This document shows positions 1 to 11,330 of a stretch of 64,000 nt of DNA, in pieces (positions within the stretch are counted from its first letter, which is position 1; every line of letters begins with the position of its first letter). The notes under the pieces were generated by a model. The model had not been told where the DNA came from. It saw nothing but the letters and a program-made list of their open reading frames with translations, and searched no databases. Made by a program: the position numbers and the translations under genes. The DNA is from Neurospora crassa OR74A (Eukaryota; Ascomycota; Sordariomycetes; Sordariales; Sordariaceae): positions 2,046,001 to 2,110,000 of the forward strand of contig NC_026501.1 in assembly GCF_000182925.2 (NCBI RefSeq). The letters run 5' to 3'.

Positions 1-287
1 TGCGACATACAATCTCGTAGTCGGTGTACATGTGGCGGCCGATGCCGTGGGTTCGGGGGTTGCGGACCTATTCGTGGGTGAACATGTCAGTGAGGTCAGG
101 TCTCCGGGGCATTGGGGATAGTCGTCGGGATGGACATCCGACTCCGACTAGGGTGACCAGGCGGGCTCTGTGACAGAGCCAGCCCACGGGCAACGGGGTG
201 AAGACTAACCTCGATTTCCAAGAAGTTCTCGGGCGGACCGTAAATCTCATCAAACGACTGTTGTCGCGTGTCCGGTAGAGACTGCAT
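1..287 (-). CDS. snx3: Sorting nexin-3 (SNX3/Grd19), N-terminal part, cut by left window edge
   Basis: SNX3/Grd19 is a PX-domain protein that binds PtdIns3P on early endosomes and sorts cargo back to the Golgi with retromer. Exon 1 (210-287) starts MQSLPDTRQQSFDEIYG and ends ..NFLEIE. A GTTAGT donor (209) and AATAG acceptor (68) remove a 142-nt intron. Exon 2 (67 to the edge) reads VRNPRTHGIGRHMYTDYEIV, the first part of the PX fold. This is the usual N-terminus of fungal SNX3, whose full length is about 140 residues, so most of the PX domain lies outside the window. The ATG at 287 gives the family's usual start. The frame stays open upstream for about 60 codons (Ser-Pro-Thr repeats and an Ala run) without an ATG, so a longer form from an upstream exon cannot be excluded. 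Confidence 0.88.
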
Positions 288-1634
288 GATGGGCCGGTGC
301 AGACGGGCAGCCGCCGCCGCCGCCGCCTTTGCTTTATCTGACTGAGACCCCGTTGGGCTGACCGGGCTAGTGGGCGACGTTGGCGAGGTGGGAGAGGTAG
401 CGCGCGCACCACCGGCCGCGGACCCCAAGTCGCTGGAGGACGCCGTTTTCGCGGTTTGGAAAGGACGTTGGTTAATTGGTTATTATTGGACGCAAAGAGC
501 TGGTTTCCCGGTTGAGATGACGGGAAGCAGCTCGAATCCCCTTGCTGTAGTTGGCGCTGGAGTTGTTGCTTTGTCAGAATAGAGCTTGTGTGACAGCGTA
601 GCTGATAGTCTTGATGGACGAGGAAGCAAGATAGCCTGGGCGCAACGGATCTGGCCGTCGTGCGTCGATGAAAGTGGATGAACTTACATGATGCAACTTG
701 GAGAGACGAAGGTGGGGGTTGTCGATTGAAGTTGGAGGAAAACGACGTTACGAGGGGAAGCTACAGCTGGAAATACGAGCCCACGAAGCCGTAACCACAC
801 GCTATGAGGGGGACAGGCTAAATGGGGGACCCGAAGTGGAATGTATTCGACCCAAATCCCGGTTCTAGTGCGCTCGATGACGATCCATGCTGGAGGTAGG
901 GATACATTACCGTAAAATTCGTTACACGTTACATTACCCGCGTACCAGAGAACGGTTGCCGATAGTTCGCACTCTTGTTGTTTCTGCATCTACTGTGTAG
1001 TAGAGCGACAGCATCGAGGAAGGCCTGCTTCATGTTATCTGTTAGTATCACGAACAAAATTGGGATCCAGAAAACACGGTTGATGTCGGTATATTATGTC
1101 CACAGCGATGGCTTAACCATTTTGACCAATTGATTATCTATACGACCGCTCACTATACGTGTGTAGAGCATGCTTCGAAGCTCCAGATAAGCCTCGGCCA
1201 GTATCGCAGTCGCGAACTCTTCTCCCATACATCTCTCTAATTTACCGGTGTATTTATACTCACAGGTGCGAGAGGATAATGATGCTTCCTTTTTTGTTTT
1301 TCTTCTCCCTCGTTGTGAGTCTCTGGAGCCGCCTGGCAAGCTGTATAAGTGCAACAAGGTTGGCATAAGCTTGGCAAGACGAAGAAGTAGAGATATTGGT
1401 CGACGAAACGATGAATTCCTCACCTACGGTCCCGATCTCAAAGAAACTCACAGTTGATACCCAAGACCCTGCATGTAAGGATTGATGTCTTGGTTTGGTC
1501 CGCTAGGAAACGCCCATCTTCTCATCCAGCAGGAATTCCTCGGTACGCCTTAGTCTGAAGAAAAATGCCCAATTGGGTTTAACCGCCAACCGCTCGACAA
1601 AACGATCTAGGGAACGTTCAATCGGTGAGGCACT
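288..1634. other. Intergenic: snx3 upstream region and prp21 3' side
   Basis: No gene is supported here. The first 150 bases hold the ATG-less open extension of snx3 (SPTSPTSP-type codons and a GCC run at 310-328). The remainder should contain the snx3 promoter and the prp21 3' UTR, both read leftwards. The short reading frames in 684-1457 overlap each other on both strands and show no family motif. Confidence 0.5.
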
Positions 1635-3305
1635 TCACTTCTTGTCGGCAAACTTTTGGTGGATGGCCTTGATCTGCTCGTCGAGATTGAAGGTCTGCAA
1701 CTGGTTGATGTGTGCCTGGCTCCTGCCCTCGGGATTTCCGTCGTAGCTATGCATGGCCACCTTCTTCCTTCGAGCTTGCTCTTCCTCGGATATGGGCTGA
1801 CCAGTTACTGCATCGAAAACATCGGTACGTGCGCTAGCCAGTCGCTTGAGGTTGTTGGCAACATCCACAGTAGAGAGATTAGTTGTAGCAAATCTCGCGT
1901 CCGCCTTGGCCTTCTGTTCCTTCCACCGTGGATCAAGGAGTTCAACTAACCAAGCTGTCAGTAAAACATTGCATGGGCACGAATTGGGACACGGCGGGGC
2001 TTGCTTACTTCTCATATGCTCATCCAGTTCGTTCAGTGGAATTTGCTGTTTGCAGTTAGGGCACAAAGCCATTTGTGAACCAAACTTGTTGGCCGCGCGC
2101 TGCGCTGCTCGAGGAACATAGTTATCCTTGATCTTCATCGGCGCCAGTCCACCGGTTGGCTGCACCGGTGTCCTAGCCTCCTGTTCCGCCCGAACTCTCT
2201 GCGCCGCTTCCTCCTCTTCTGGTCTTGGGTGGCTTCCAACGGGAAGAGGGGTGCCGTATGCCTGCGGGGCATTGGGAGTATTCGGGGATTGGTATTGCTG
2301 TTGCTGGGCTGGCTGAGAAGGTGCCGCTTGGACTCCGTACTGTTGCGGGGGGTAGGCGTTATAGCTGGTGTCTTCGAATGGGAAGGCCTCTTCGATCCGG
2401 AGATTGGAGCTAATCGATATTTTGTTTTTCTCTTCTAGCGAAGCATACTGGAGGTCGTTGAGCGTTGTGGGAGGCGGCAAGTTAGCCTGGTCGTCGGATT
2501 CCGAAAAGACAATGGTCTCGACGACGACGAAGTCATTCCAATCGATACGAGCGAACTCGATCTTCTTCTTTTCTTCCTCCTCCTCCTTCTTTGCCTTTTC
2601 AGCCTCCTGCCAAATCGCATACTCGGCCCTCTGTTTCGCACGCGCCAGCACGTGGTACTTATCGTCAATGTTCCGCTTAATTTCGGCAATGCGTTCTTGT
2701 AGTGCCTGGTTGCCTTTTCCGTTGCTATCGCTTTCGCGCAAGAGGATGGAATATTGATCGACCATGCTCTGGAAGAAGTTGTGGAAGGTGTGGTTGGGTA
2801 TCAGGAACTGGAACTGCGGGTTGCTGGCCTCACGCTGGGAGAGCTGTGTCATGAATGGGCGGCCATTCTTTGCGACGAACAGGGCTGTTATTCGCACAAC
2901 TTCCAGGTCTTTTTGGCTCATACGAGGCATACGCGCTGAGAACTGGAAGTCAGGCGGCTTGGGAGGGCCCTTTGGCTCTTCCTTGGCTGGGGCTGGGGCA
3001 GCCTCGCCGACGCGACCAGCGGCAATGGCGGTGCCGCGTCCGGCCTTGATTTCTGATTTTCGCCATTCGTAGTACGCATTGTACGGATCGCTCGAGGTCA
3101 TCAAGAAGCTGAATTTCGGATTCTTGCCATGGTTCTCGCGAATGCGCTGTTCGAGTCCTAGTCCACCACGCATAACATATCCGGCCGTTTTCTCGATCGC
3201 CTCGCGAATCTCGCCTGGTGGCGGGATGATAACTCCAGGCGGCGGCTTGATATTGTCAAGTGAAGCCGCCGCTGCGGAAGGGTCGCCATTCGTGGTCGCG
3301 GCCAT
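1635..3305 (-). CDS. prp21: Splicing factor 3a subunit 1 (SF3A1/Prp21), SURP-domain protein
   Basis: This is the largest subunit of the SF3a heterotrimer (Prp21-Prp11-Prp9 in yeast), part of U2 snRNP that helps select the branch point. The start at 3305 gives MAATTNGDPS. Two SURP modules follow: residues about 25-75 (AGYVMRGG..NPKFSFL..YNAYYEWR) and about 130-185 (FVAKNGRPFMTQL..NPQFQFL). After them come a Glu/Lys-rich helix and the Prp21-like region with a CPNCKQQI segment. A 63-nt intron (1946-2008) is hidden in the open frame. Removing it restores EHMRIELLDPRW, the conserved sequence of the family, so the mature protein is 535 residues. The C-terminal ubiquitin-like domain of the human protein is absent, as in yeast Prp21. 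An in-frame ATG further upstream (about 3428) would add 41 poorly conserved residues and is not preferred. Confidence 0.93.
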   Translation of the reverse strand: MAATTNGDPSAAAASLDNIKPPPGVIIPPPGEIREAIEKTAGYVMRGGLGLEQRIRENHGKNPKFSFLMTSSDPYNAYYEWRKSEIKAGRGTAIAAGRVGEAAPAPAKEEPKGPPKPPDFQFSARMPRMSQKDLEVVRITALFVAKNGRPFMTQLSQREASNPQFQFLIPNHTFHNFFQSMVDQYSILLRESDSNGKGNQALQERIAEIKRNIDDKYHVLARAKQRAEYAIWQEAEKAKKEEEEEKKKIEFARIDWNDFVVVETIVFSESDDQANLPPPTTLNDLQYASLEEKNKISISSNLRIEEAFPFEDTSYNAYPPQQYGVQAAPSQPAQQQQYQSPNTPNAPQAYGTPLPVGSHPRPEEEEAAQRVRAEQEARTPVQPTGGLAPMKIKDNYVPRAAQRAANKFGSQMALCPNCKQQIPLNELDEHMRSKQAPPCPNSCPCNVLLTAWLVELLDPRWKEQKAKADARFATTNLSTVDVANNLKRLASARTDVFDAVTGQPISEEEQARRKKVAMHSYDGNPEGRSQAHINQLQTFNLDEQIKAIHQKFADKK

Positions 3306-4925
3306 TATGTCAATAGATCGCCGGTAATTTGGAAGACGGCGATATGCAGTTGATGTCGACTTTGGGTTAGATGGGATGATGTTGTTTTTCTCCAGATGGC
3401 TTTGCACCTTGTAGGGCGGTTTGACCAAACTGTAGTATGATTGGCCCGTGCGCGTCTATATCCACCCCGATTAGTCCTGGCCCAGGCCAGCCAGCGCCGC
3501 CCGGCCAAAGCCTTACTGTACAATTGTACTGTGACCGGGACAAGGCTGTTAGCGGCTGGTGGGACAGCCATTTCGTGGTTGCTGTTGCATACCTATCGAG
3601 ACACTGTTGTATACTAGGAAGACATGTTGCAGGGAAGATCACATACACATGTACTATGAGTATGCAGAAAGGGTTCAGTGAGATACTTGGCTACTCTAAG
3701 ACCATATGGAACCAATACCCTCGAGGAAATGCCCATTGAAAACTCTCTGTCGTTCGCAGGACTACTATTCTCTTCTCTGGGATTTTTGTCTGCATAAGCT
3801 GCGTAGAGGCAGGTTCCTCCTCACTTTGGATGCTACGTCTTGGTCGCTCTGGCCAGCTGTTTGTGATGCACATGTCACTCACTGACGAGGTGGTCTATCC
3901 CGTCCCAGTCTTCAATCTTCAATGTCTTTACCCACTAGACATGTTCATTCCCGCCATCACGCTTCGTCTACGATGAGGAGAAGTTGTGTAGTGGCTTGGG
4001 GGTTAGCAATGGTGCACACGGCAGGCCAACGGCCGCTCACATGCGTCGGCGAAAGAGTATACAAGAGTAAAAAGAAAGAGAACTGTGACATTGTCGGGAG
4101 CGCGGAACCGAACCGTCAAACTGCAGTTCAACTCGAATGCAAGTGTTGGACCAGTTACATGTAGTGAGCTGTCAATGGCGTCCAGAAACTGGGGAGCTCG
4201 GCCTTGCTTGGGGCGCCGTATATGTATGTAAACGGCGGGCTGGCCAATGGCTTCGCTTGGTGGAGCTCAAATGAACTTTGACGCACGACGGGGGGAGGGG
4301 TGCCAAGGCCCGGGACAGGGGCTGATATTGAGGCCACTTAAGCTCCATCATTGACCCTGCCACCCTTCCACGTCTTCTCTTGGGCCGACCAGGCCACTGT
4401 CCACCTCAGCTTCAGCAGAGCCAGAGCCACGAGATCATATTCCGCGGGTCCATTTCAAGTTGCGAGCATCACTCGCTCACTTCAGACCACATCCTAGGTT
4501 TGTGCCCCTTTCATAAGCTAGACATACCCTTTTTTTTTCCTCTTCGTCCACTTCCCTTCTCTAGTTTTCCACTGCCTCAACAAAGGTCTAAGGCCAGGAC
4601 GGATTCCATCAGGGCGAAGTCGTCTTTGCACTTGTCTTCCCTTTCCTCTTTCCATTCAATTCTATTCTCTTGACTGCCATTATACTTACTCTTCTTCCCC
4701 ACGGCCAGTTTCCGATCGGCCCCGGAAGGTTCCCATTCCGTTTCGTCGGAACTATCCATGACACGGGCAGCCCTGTCCCAATGATCGTTTAACCTTCTTC
4801 GACTCTCGTTAATCTTTAGTTTACGATCCCACCGATCAGTGACCTCCCTACGAGGCCTCCGAAACCTCCCAGAAGTTCCCTCTCGATCCGCAACCAACTG
4901 CTGTCCTACCGATACTTTCGCCAAC
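3306..4925. promoter_or_regulatory. Divergent intergenic region between prp21 and pmt1
   Basis: These 1.6 kb separate two divergently transcribed genes and must hold both promoters. The last 400-500 bases before pmt1 are rich in C/T runs (for example 4530-4680), typical of fungal transcription start areas and long 5' leaders. I see no coding region, tRNA or repeat. The open frame at 4577-4942 on the opposite strand looks like an antisense shadow of the leader. Confidence 0.5.
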
Positions 4926-7900
4926 ATGGCTCGCTCCGGCAAGAAATCGCCGGCGCCGCCGCCGGCCTATGCCCCGGCCTATGCCCCGCCGCCCGCCTAC
5001 GAGGCCGTGCCGACCTCCGCGGTCGTGTCCAAAAACAAAAACAACAAAAACAAGTCCGCCAAGGTCAAGGACGACTACGCGTCCGAAGGTGTCCAGGACA
5101 ATGACCCGTTCTTGCTCCCCGGATCCGACTTCGTGCTCCTCACTATCATCACGATGTTGTCTGCCGTCGTTCGCCTATTCCGCATTTACCAGCCTGACAG
5201 TGTTGTGTTTGACGAAGTCCAGTATGTAACCCACCCATTGGAGGATATAGTTGCTCGCTTGGAAGAATAGGTACTGATTCAATGTCTGCAACAGCTTCGG
5301 CGGCTTCGCTTCCAAGTACATCAAGGGCAAGTTCTTCATGGACGTCCACCCACCCCTCGCAAAGCTCATGATTACCCTCTTCGGCTGGCTCGCTGGGTTC
5401 GACGGTAGCTTTGATTTCAAGGAGATTGGCAAGGACTACGTTGAGCCCGGCGTTCCTTATGTCGCCATGCGCATGTTCCCGGCTATCTGCGGTATCCTTT
5501 TGGCTCCTACCATGTTCCTCACTCTTAAGGCAGCTGGATGCCGTAGCACCACTGCCTTCATGGGAGCTTGTCTTATCATATTCGGTACGTCTGAAAGAAA
5601 GAAGAACAATCGGACAGTTCACACGACTAACGAGCCTGTTCTCTACAGAGAACGGCCTTCTCACCCAGGCCCGGCTTATCTTGCTTGACTCGCCCCTGAT
5701 GATTGGAACCGCCCTTACTGCGCTCGGCTTCACTGCCTTCACCAACCAACAAGAACTGGGACCTGGTAAGGCCTTCACACCGAGCTGGTGGTTCTGGCTG
5801 GTTGTCACCGGTCTTGGTCTAGGAATTACCGCTAGTATCAAGTGGGTTGGTTTGTTCACCATTGCGTGGGTTGGCAGCTTGACTTTGATTCAGCTATGGG
5901 TTGTGCTTGGCGATCACAAGCACGTTTCCCCTCGCGCATTCGCCAAGCACTTCATGGCCCGCGCTTTCTGCCTTATTGTCATCCCTCTTACTTTCTACAT
6001 GGCCATGTTCGGAATCCACTTCATGTGCCTTACCAACCCTGGCGACGGTGACGGCTTCATGAGCTCCGAGTTCCAGTCGACTCTGAACTCGAAGGGCATG
6101 CAGGATGTTCCGGCTGACGTTCTTATGGGTAGCCGTGTTACCATCAGGCACGTCAACACCCAGGGTGGCTATCTGCATTCGCACCCCTTGATGTACCCCA
6201 CCGGCTCAAAGCAGCAGCAGATCACTCTCTATCCCCACAAGGATGACAACAACATCTGGCTCCTTGAGAACCAGACCCAGCCTCTCGGTATTGATGGTCA
6301 GCCCATTAACGGAACTGGCGCGTGGGACCACCTCCCCGAAACTCCCTATATCAAGGATGGCGCAATTCTCCGTCTCTATCATCTGCCTACCCACCGTCGT
6401 CTCCATTCGCATGACGTTCGGCCCCCCGTGACTGAGGCTGACTGGCAGAACGAGGTGTCAGCTTATGGTTATGAGGGCTTCGATGGAGATGCCAACGACT
6501 TTTTCCGTGTCGAAATTGTCAAGAAGAAGTCCAAGAGCGGCGTTGCTCAGGAACGTCTTCGTACCATTGACACCAAGTTCAAGCTGGTGCACATCATGAC
6601 GGGCTGTGTTCTTTTCTCCCACAAGGTTAAACTTCCTACATGGGCCTCGGAGCAACAGGAGGTCACATGCGCCAAGGGCGGTTCCCTTCCCAACAGTCTT
6701 TGGTATATCGAGTTCAACGACCATCCGCAGCTCGGAGCTGACGCCGAGAAAGTCAACTATCGCAACCCTGGCTTCTTCGGCAAGTTCTGGGAGCTTCAGA
6801 AGGTCATGTGGAAGACGAATGCTGGCCTTGTTGAGTCTCATGCCTGGGATTCTCGCCCCGAGGCTTGGCCTATCCTCCGCCGTGGTATCAACTTCTGGGG
6901 CAGGCAACATCGCCAGGTTTACTTGATGGGCAACCCCATCATTTGGTGGAGCGCTACCGCTGCTGTTGTTATCTATGTTCTTTTCAAGGGCATTGCTATT
7001 CTCCGATGGCAGCGCAGCTGCAATGATTACGCCAATCCCATCTTCAAACGCTTCGATTACGAAGTTGGAACCTCTGTCCTCGGATGGGCTCTTCATTATT
7101 TCCCCTTCTACCTTATGCAGCGTCAACTCTTCCTGCATCATTACTTCCCGGCCTTGTACTTCGCCATCATTGCCTTCTGCCAAGTCTTTGACTTTGTGAC
7201 TGCTAGGATTTCTCTCGTCAAGGACAAGGTTATTTTCAACAGACTCGGCGCCGTTTTGTTTCTTACCTTGTCGATGGTCGTCTTCTGGTTGTTCTCTCCT
7301 CTGGCCTACGGTAACCCCTGGACCAAGGCTGAATGCAACCGGGTCAAGCTTTTCAGCACTTGGGATTTTGACTGCAATACCTTCCTGGATAGTGTAAGTT
7401 CTATCCCCCATCAAACCATACCCCCAAGACATGTGCCCGAGAGGGGGTAAAGAGATGATAGTGGGAGTCAGTGGGTGTTTTATACATTGGCGGATGAAGA
7501 CACGATGGATATCTTGAACTGCCAGTTAGAGTTCGAGCAGCAAGCGACAAGTTACCGCAATCGAAAGATTTAGCTGAAATAGCAACGGCATGTCCTTGGA
7601 TACTAACACTCCTCACTTGATGATTAGTACGACAATTACTACGGAATTACACCAACAAGCCAGACGCCTTCCCAGACCCCAGTTCAGGGCACGCTTGAGA
7701 GGCCTGCTGTGGCTAACGCGCCTCCTCAGGCTCAAAAGCCCATTGTGAACCAGGAGCAACAAGCCGCCAAGCAGGAGCCTAGTGCCAACCCGGTGGGCCA
7801 GCGCGTCATCTCTCGGCAGGAGAAGATTGAGTATCGCGACCAGGATGGTAACCTTCTCAACGCGGAGCAAGTCGAAGCGCTCAAGGGCAAGGTCGAGTTC

Positions 7901-8864
7901 AAGACTAAGTATGAAACGAGAACACGCGTTATCGATGCAAATGGCAACGAAATCCAGCTTGGTGGAAGCGGCATGCCTAAGGTTGTTCGTGCTCCCAAAG
8001 CTTCTCAGCCCGTTGCGCCCCCGCATCCGGATGTTCAGGGTACGTCAATTTACCGCCATATGCTGATACCTTGGGTGTCTAAATACTAACGTCAATACTT
8101 CAGGCGTTGACCAAGAGACTCCTAAAATTCCTGCCGCCGAAGAGGTCGTTCCCCAAGCGGAAATGAGCGTCGACGGCGAGAAGGAAGCCGAGGAGAAGGT
8201 CGCTAAGCCGGCCAGCGAGAGCAACGAAGCCACCGTTTCGCAGGACATCGAGCAAAGTGACGACGTCAGGGCCGCTCAGGAGAAGATCCAGAAGATGGTC
8301 GAGCGTATCCAGAAAGTGGCCAACAATGTCGATAACCTGAAGAATAACGTCGCGGAGAAGGCTGGCGATAAGGTCGATCAGGTCGAGGAGAAGGCCGAGC
8401 AGGCCGTGGAAAAGGTGCAAGAGGTCGCTGAACCAGTCGAGGAGAAGGCGGAGCAGGTTGTGGAAAAGGTGCAGGAGGTCGCTGAGCCAGCCAAGGAGAA
8501 GGCTGAGCAGGTTGTGGAAAAGGTGCAGGAGGTCGCTGAACCAGCCAAGGAGAAGGCTGAGCAGGTTGTGGAAAAGGTGCAGGAGGTCGCTGAACCAGCC
8601 AAGGAGAAGGCTGAGGAGGCTGCCGAGAAGCTCGCCGAGAAGGTCGAGGAAGCCACTGAGCAATCAAAGGAGAAGATTGAGAGTGTGGCTGACAACGTCA
8701 AAGAGGAGGTGACCGAGAAGGCGGAACAGGTTCAGGAGAAGGCTCAAGAAGCTGGAGAGAAGGCCCAAGAAGTGGTCTTGGAGAAGATCGACCAGGTCAA
8801 GGAGATGGCCGAGGAGGTTGGGGAGAAGGCTGAGGCGAAGACCGAGGCGAAGGATGAGCTCTAG
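4926..8864 (+). CDS. pmt1: Dolichyl-phosphate-mannose-protein mannosyltransferase, PMT1 family, with long repetitive tail
   Basis: Transfers mannose from Dol-P-Man to Ser/Thr of proteins entering the ER. It is an integral ER membrane protein that pairs with a PMT2-family partner. Exons: 4926-5221, 5295-5584, 5649-7393, 7628-8039, 8104-8864 (1167 residues). Junctions recreate family sequence, e.g. VVFDEVHFGGFASKY and ACLIIFENGLL. Visible parts: a Pro/Ala/Tyr-rich cytosolic start; the first membrane segment with the conserved DE; the DVHPPLAK loop; a MIR region around residues 330-530 (GGYLHSHPLMYPTGSKQQQI); C-terminal membrane helices (about 610-750). VAPPHPDVQG near residue 905 and the RDQDGN..TRTRVIDANGNE segment point to PMT1 rather than PMT2 or PMT4. 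After that lies a roughly 250-residue Glu/Lys/Ala tail with 18-residue repeats that other PMT1 proteins, as I recall them (about 820-920 aa), lack. The fourth intron (7394-7627) is unusually long at 234 nt. A polyadenylation-like AATAAA lies at 8981. Confidence 0.94.
8382..8600 (+). repeat. In-frame 54-bp tandem repeat in pmt1 tail
   Basis: Four 54-bp units start at 8382, 8436, 8490 and 8544, and a fifth, decayed copy begins at 8598. Each encodes 18 residues of the type AKEKAEQVVEKVQEVAEP. Units 3 and 4 are nearly identical at DNA level, which suggests recent expansion. The heptad-like spacing of Ala, Val and charged residues predicts amphipathic helix, possibly coiled coil, broken by Pro once per unit. 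Confidence 0.95.
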
Positions 8865-11330
8865 ATCATTGTGGTGACCATTTGAAGCCATAGGCATCTC
8901 TCCGTTTCCATTTTTTAACCAAATCCAATCTATGTGCGACAGACACCTGGGAAAATCGATATTATTTGATCAAGAACCAAAATAAAGGCATAGAGACGGT
9001 TGGTTCAGCCAGATAGGGAGATGAGAATAAGGCAAGGGGCGAAGAATGATAATAAAGAGAGATCTAGATAAACAGATGGGGGGGAGTAATGGGTAACTCT
9101 ATGGTTCACCCTTCCTTCATACACGCACACATAGCTTGACTTGCTACTGTTTCTTTATTGTTAATCAATGATGTACATCTAGCGTACTCGGTTTACCAAT
9201 GTGTCTTACTGAAACCCTCTGCCGGTTTGTTTCCTTTGTGTATCAGCCGCACCCGGCTTGCATCCCGACTCGAAGTCGGACTGGGAGTTTGACGTCCGGG
9301 CGTTAGCTGATTTGTTCGTAACAACACTCCCAAAAAATACTGCTGGACCATTTGTCTGAGACAATGGTCCCTGGGACCCGAATGGCGCTGAGCGTGATCA
9401 ATTATCGCGTGACCGAGACACATTAATGGAACATTTGTCTGGTTGCATCTGATTCATCTACTCCCTGAGACAATAGGGTCTAGTGTTTAGGTAGGTTGGT
9501 AGGTAATTGTTGAAACTTTCGAGCAAATGTCATCAGCTTGTCATTCAAGCAATCCCACGCATTATGAGCCTTGTAACGCGTGGATTCTTGTTAACTGGCC
9601 TTCCTCTTGAGCGATGGTGTTGACCGTGTTGGCCGTCCAACTTGGGGTTCGTTTTCGACATGTCCTGTAACGTCAAACGAAACGAAGCGAAGGGGACGAA
9701 TTGAGGGGGATAAGCGTTGTACCGAATCATGATAGCGCTCTACTAAAGTGGCACTAAGCACCTCACTTTTGTGGTTTCTCTTGCTATTTTGGGCGCACCG
9801 GATCTTCGTGATTGCCATCATACCTATCCAGACTTTCAGGTTGGGCCGCTGCCAAGTCAAGCCGTGATGGAACCTCGGGAAGCCAAGACCCCAGGCAGGA
9901 TTTGTGCTGTAGCTCGTGTTCAAGTATCTCATGTGGATGTTTACTTATCAGAACATGGCATCAATTATTTGCGAATAGGCTAAGATTACTGCAACTAGAG
10001 GTTTGGTCGGGCTGTGAGCCACTTGTTTTGCTATTCCTTCAAACCTCATAGTATCTCTAGCGATTTTAATGTCCCCAATCCACGAACATGACAATTGACG
10101 GATGATGGGAAAGGTGCCTGAATGTGTGTGCAGCAACGCCCATAGTTGGACCGTGTGATGTGATCACAGGCCAACTGTGAAGGCCCTGAAGATGTGACGA
10201 GTGCCTCGTTTGCAACTGCACCGCCTTGGAAGTTGAGACACCCTGGTCGTCATGACGCCTCATGGATGCCGTGGGAGCGTGGAGATCCAGTGGCAAAGAG
10301 GATCAGTGGGATCCCAAAATCGCAAAAATATCGTGATCCTGGACAAAGGCGCAGATCCAAGAGCCAAGGAAGTGATCTCGGGCGACGTGAGGAAATTCCA
10401 TGCCCAGCGAACGGATAAGCCGCCTGTCCAGGGCCCCAATAGCCCACTGATTACACTTAGGTCGGTTGCTCGCTGGTCGCTGCATGTAGTGTATGTATGT
10501 AACCAGGCTAGTCAGCATCAGCGAGGCTTACTATGTTGTGCGTCTCATTTCCCCGCAACAGCGTAACGTGACGTACTGTGTAAGGGGATTAAAGGACGGG
10601 CAACAAAACTGCACCGCACTGCACTGCACTGCACTGCACTTCACTGCACGATAAACCGGCAGCAAAAAGTCAAAGGGTCAGGTACAGCGATCATCTCGTT
10701 CGTTGGGTCCAAGCATCGATTGACATGGCTGTGCGAGGTTGTTGGGAAACAGCGAAGCCATTTATGGTTACGGGCGGGAGCTCGAGACGAGACCACGCAT
10801 CACCGCGGTACGGCACTCTATGATTGAGTGGGTCTTGTCAGGACCCATCGCAGTGCCCGCCAGCGCCAGGGGAGGCCGAGATCCCCACCGGAAAGCCCCC
10901 AGTCAGGATCTGGGGCTAACCCGTTCAGGCCATGGTGGAATGGGCGAGATCCCCCCGTTCAGGAGCTCGTGGCTACACTACAAATATGGACTCCGGAACG
11001 GGAGCTGCGAGTCCACAAAGACGATTGAAGAAGAAGACAGAAAAGAGAAAAAGGAATCGAAGCTGAACTCTCAGCACCGACGCTTTACAGTAGCAACTTG
11101 GTAGTTTGACGCCATTCGCCCGTGGATAAGCAGCGCATGCAGTGCTGCCAGGCGGGAGTGCAGGACCAACTGGGAAACACGGGAGGCGCCAATGACAATT
11201 GTCTTGGTACCAACGCAGTGATAAATTAACGACAATCGCTAGCCCCGGCCACTACCTGGAAGTCGCAGACCACGGATCCGTACCTACTCCGTACTAGTAC
11301 CGATACAGCCCGGTGGGTTCGAGATTGCAA
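8865..11330. other. Intergenic, pmt1 3' UTR and sec2 upstream region
   Basis: No supported gene. The first 120 bases hold the likely pmt1 3' UTR with AATAAA at 8981. A (GCACT)n microsatellite lies at 10611-10650. The many short frames on both strands (9193-10566) share no motif with known families and change frame often. The last few hundred bases probably contain the sec2 promoter. Confidence 0.5.
10611..10650. repeat. (GCACT)n microsatellite
   Basis: Eight pentamers, five of them perfect GCACT (10616-10640), flanked by variants GCACC, TCACT and GCACG. Non-coding; no association with a gene is evident. Confidence 0.9.

Noticed and set aside
4577-4942. 121-codon frame antisense to the pmt1 leader
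   Set aside because: No conserved features and overlaps the pmt1 start; best explained as a shadow.
4926-8864. PMT gene as PMT4 family (the DFDFKEIGKDY stretch looked PMT4-like)
   Set aside because: The C-terminal segment with TRTRVIDANGNE and VAPPHPDVQG is characteristic of PMT1, and PMT4 proteins are shorter and lack it.
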